A DNA stretch of 64,000 nucleotides, from contig NZ_JAPKNA010000006.1 of the NCBI RefSeq assembly GCF_026344135.1, positions 186,001-250,000 on the forward strand, read 5' to 3'. The position numbers and the translations under genes were made by a program. Within the stretch, counting starts at the first letter, position 1. Each line of letters opens with the position of its first letter. A model generated the notes under the pieces. That model was not told the origin of the DNA and did not search any database. It saw only the letters and a list, made by a program, of their open reading frames with translations. Source of the stretch: Alcaligenes parafaecalis. GTDB taxonomy: Bacteria > Pseudomonadota > Gammaproteobacteria > Burkholderiales > Burkholderiaceae_B. This document shows positions 62,827 to 64,000 of this stretch, in pieces.

Positions 62827-64000
62827 TCAGTACATCAAGGGGTATCGCCGGTTCAGGTCGGTGACCCCTTCCAGAATGGCATTTTCGGTTCGTGGATTGC
62901 GCGCCCCACTGCGCACCCCACCCAGCAAAGCCAAAATCATGTCGCCAATTTCCTTGAAGTCGTCTTCGCCCAAACCGCGAGTCGTACAGGCAGCACTTCC
63001 TACGCGGATACCGGAGTAAGCACCACTTATTTGCTCGTAAGGCACCCGGTGTTTGCTAAGGCTGATGCCTAGCTGGGTTAATACCCGCTCCACCAAGGGG
63101 CCGGACAACTCCCAGGGGCGCAAATCCACCACCCCAAAATGACAATCCGTCCCGCCTGACACCACGGTCAACCCCCCTTCAGACAGACGTCGGCACAGAC
63201 TGCGAGCATTAACAATAACGGACTGGGCGTAGGCTTTATAAGACGGGCTCATGGCTTCACCCAACGCCACCGCTTTGGCCGCCATGATGTTCAGCAAAGG
63301 TCCACCTTGCAGCCCTGGATACACAGCCTGATTCAAGCGCTCTGCCAGCTTGGGCTCGTTGCACAAGATAATGCCGCCACGCGGGCCCCGTAAGGTCCCA
63401 TGTGTGGAAAACGTAGTGACGTGCGCATGTTTGACTGGCGACTCCATCAGGCCCGCCGCAACCAGCCCGGCGCTATGGGCCAAATCCACCATCAGGTACG
63501 CGTTGACCTCGTTGGCGATTTGCCGGAATTCTGCAAAATTGGGCGTGCGTGAGTAGGACGAGCCCCCGGCAATAATCAGCCGTGGGCGCTCCTTGTGGGC
63601 CAAGGCGCGCACCTGATCCATGTCTACCCATTGCGTTTGGCGATCCACCCCATAGGAGCAGGTCTGAAACCAACGCCCCGACACATTGAAGTGCGAGCCG
63701 TGGCTAAGATGGCCACCCGCACATTGATCCAAGGACAGGATCGTGTCACCTGGCGAGAGCAAGGCCAGGTACACCGCCAGATTGGCCTGACTACCCGAAT
63801 GAGCCTGCACATTCGCATAGGCCGCCTCAAAGACAGACTTGGCCCGTTCAATAGCCAGCTCTTCAGTCTGATCTGCCTGTTCGCACCCGCCGTAAATCCG
63901 GTGTCCCGGATAGCCTTGCGCCTGCTTGTTGCTCAGCAGGGAACCCTGTACATCCAGGACAGCACGGCTCAGGTAATTCTCGGAAGCGATCAGCTCAATG
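62827..64000 (-). CDS. SHMT-like protein lacking the PLP-binding lysine, 5' end outside the window
   Basis: The minus-strand frame is open from the window edge to 62827 (391 residues). It aligns with GlyA throughout: IELIASENYLS, YPGHRIYGGCE, AHSGSQAN, GGHLSHGS, GGSSYSR, VDLAHSAGLVAAG, LRGPRGG, SGGTDCH and SGIRVGSAACTTRG. At the Schiff-base position the usual TTHKTLRG reads STHGTLRG, so Lys is replaced by Gly (codon GGG). Other PLP contacts, including the Asp of VDLAH and the Arg of SGIR, are kept. Ordinary SHMT catalysis should be strongly impaired; a changed reaction or a regulatory pseudoenzyme is possible. It is convergent with the PdxR-like gene. Confidence 0.85.
   Translation of the reverse strand, partial: IELIASENYLSRAVLDVQGSLLSNKQAQGYPGHRIYGGCEQADQTEELAIERAKSVFEAAYANVQAHSGSQANLAVYLALLSPGDTILSLDQCAGGHLSHGSHFNVSGRWFQTCSYGVDRQTQWVDMDQVRALAHKERPRLIIAGGSSYSRTPNFAEFRQIANEVNAYLMVDLAHSAGLVAAGLMESPVKHAHVTTFSTHGTLRGPRGGIILCNEPKLAERLNQAVYPGLQGGPLLNIMAAKAVALGEAMSPSYKAYAQSVIVNARSLCRRLSEGGLTVVSGGTDCHFGVVDLRPWELSGPLVERVLTQLGISLSKHRVPYEQISGAYSGIRVGSAACTTRGLGEDDFKEIGDMILALLGGVRSGARNPRTENAILEGVTDLNRRYPLMY

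Overview
The window looks like chromosomal DNA of a betaproteobacterium of the Alcaligenaceae, most likely Alcaligenes. This is inferred from GC-rich coding sequence, a PHB operon with class I PhaC, a yhhQ-queC queuosine pair and many IclR, LysR and MocR regulators; no rRNA, tRNA or other taxonomic marker is present. About 55 genes are supported. No CRISPR array, insertion sequence or tRNA was seen.

Layout. (1) 1-5.9 kb: the 5' part of a gabD-type aldehyde dehydrogenase diverging from an IclR regulator, a DHA2 drug exporter diverging from its MerR regulator across a 19-bp-spacer promoter, the RNA helicase dbpA, and an AT-rich osmC-like gene. (2) 6-17.8 kb: a complete 3-phenylpropionate/cinnamate catabolic cluster, hcaR diverging from hcaEFCBD-mhpBCDFE-mhpT. 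It joins the two E. coli operons in their native gene order but lacks mhpA and mhpR, so ring dihydroxylation feeds meta-cleavage and yields succinate (or fumarate), pyruvate and acetyl-CoA. (3) 18-32.8 kb: a chaperone-usher fimbrial locus with its own signalling system: major pilin, chaperone, usher, two hybrid histidine kinases (only the second has an HPt domain), an RcsB-like regulator, a stand-alone EAL protein, an intact two-domain tip adhesin, and a decayed adhesin copy on the other flank. Three RcsB-box-like sites sharing the core GACTATTC lie before the pilin, EAL and adhesin genes.

(4) 33-39.9 kb: an amidase with a tiny upstream partner gene behind a leader terminator, a 231-bp element with perfect 30-bp inverted ends, a MocR regulator diverging from an MFS permease, a lipoprotein translationally coupled to an FkpA-like protein with a coiled-coil insert, and an eight-copy 7-bp tandem repeat. 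(5) 40-56.2 kb, mostly minus strand: phaC; a NodT/HlyD/RbbA/YhhJ efflux system; phaP-phaB-phaA; a DUF3141 protein with a PHA-synthase-like Cys nucleophile and a Lys/Ala/Pro-rich tail; two tandemly duplicated SDR genes; and a TetR regulator diverging from phaC.

(6) 56.2-64 kb: a preQ1-I riboswitch directly before yhhQ-queC, an AT-rich membrane protein gene, glyA, a serC of mosaic base composition, a PdxR-like MocR regulator with a perfect 24-bp palindrome before it, and, cut by the window edge, a second SHMT homologue in which the PLP-binding lysine is replaced by glycine.

The most novel points are the self-contained fimbrial regulon with its shared RcsB-like motif, the lysine-less SHMT paralogue, the 231-bp palindromic element and the FkpA/coiled-coil protein. 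All alignments and motif matches were made by eye.
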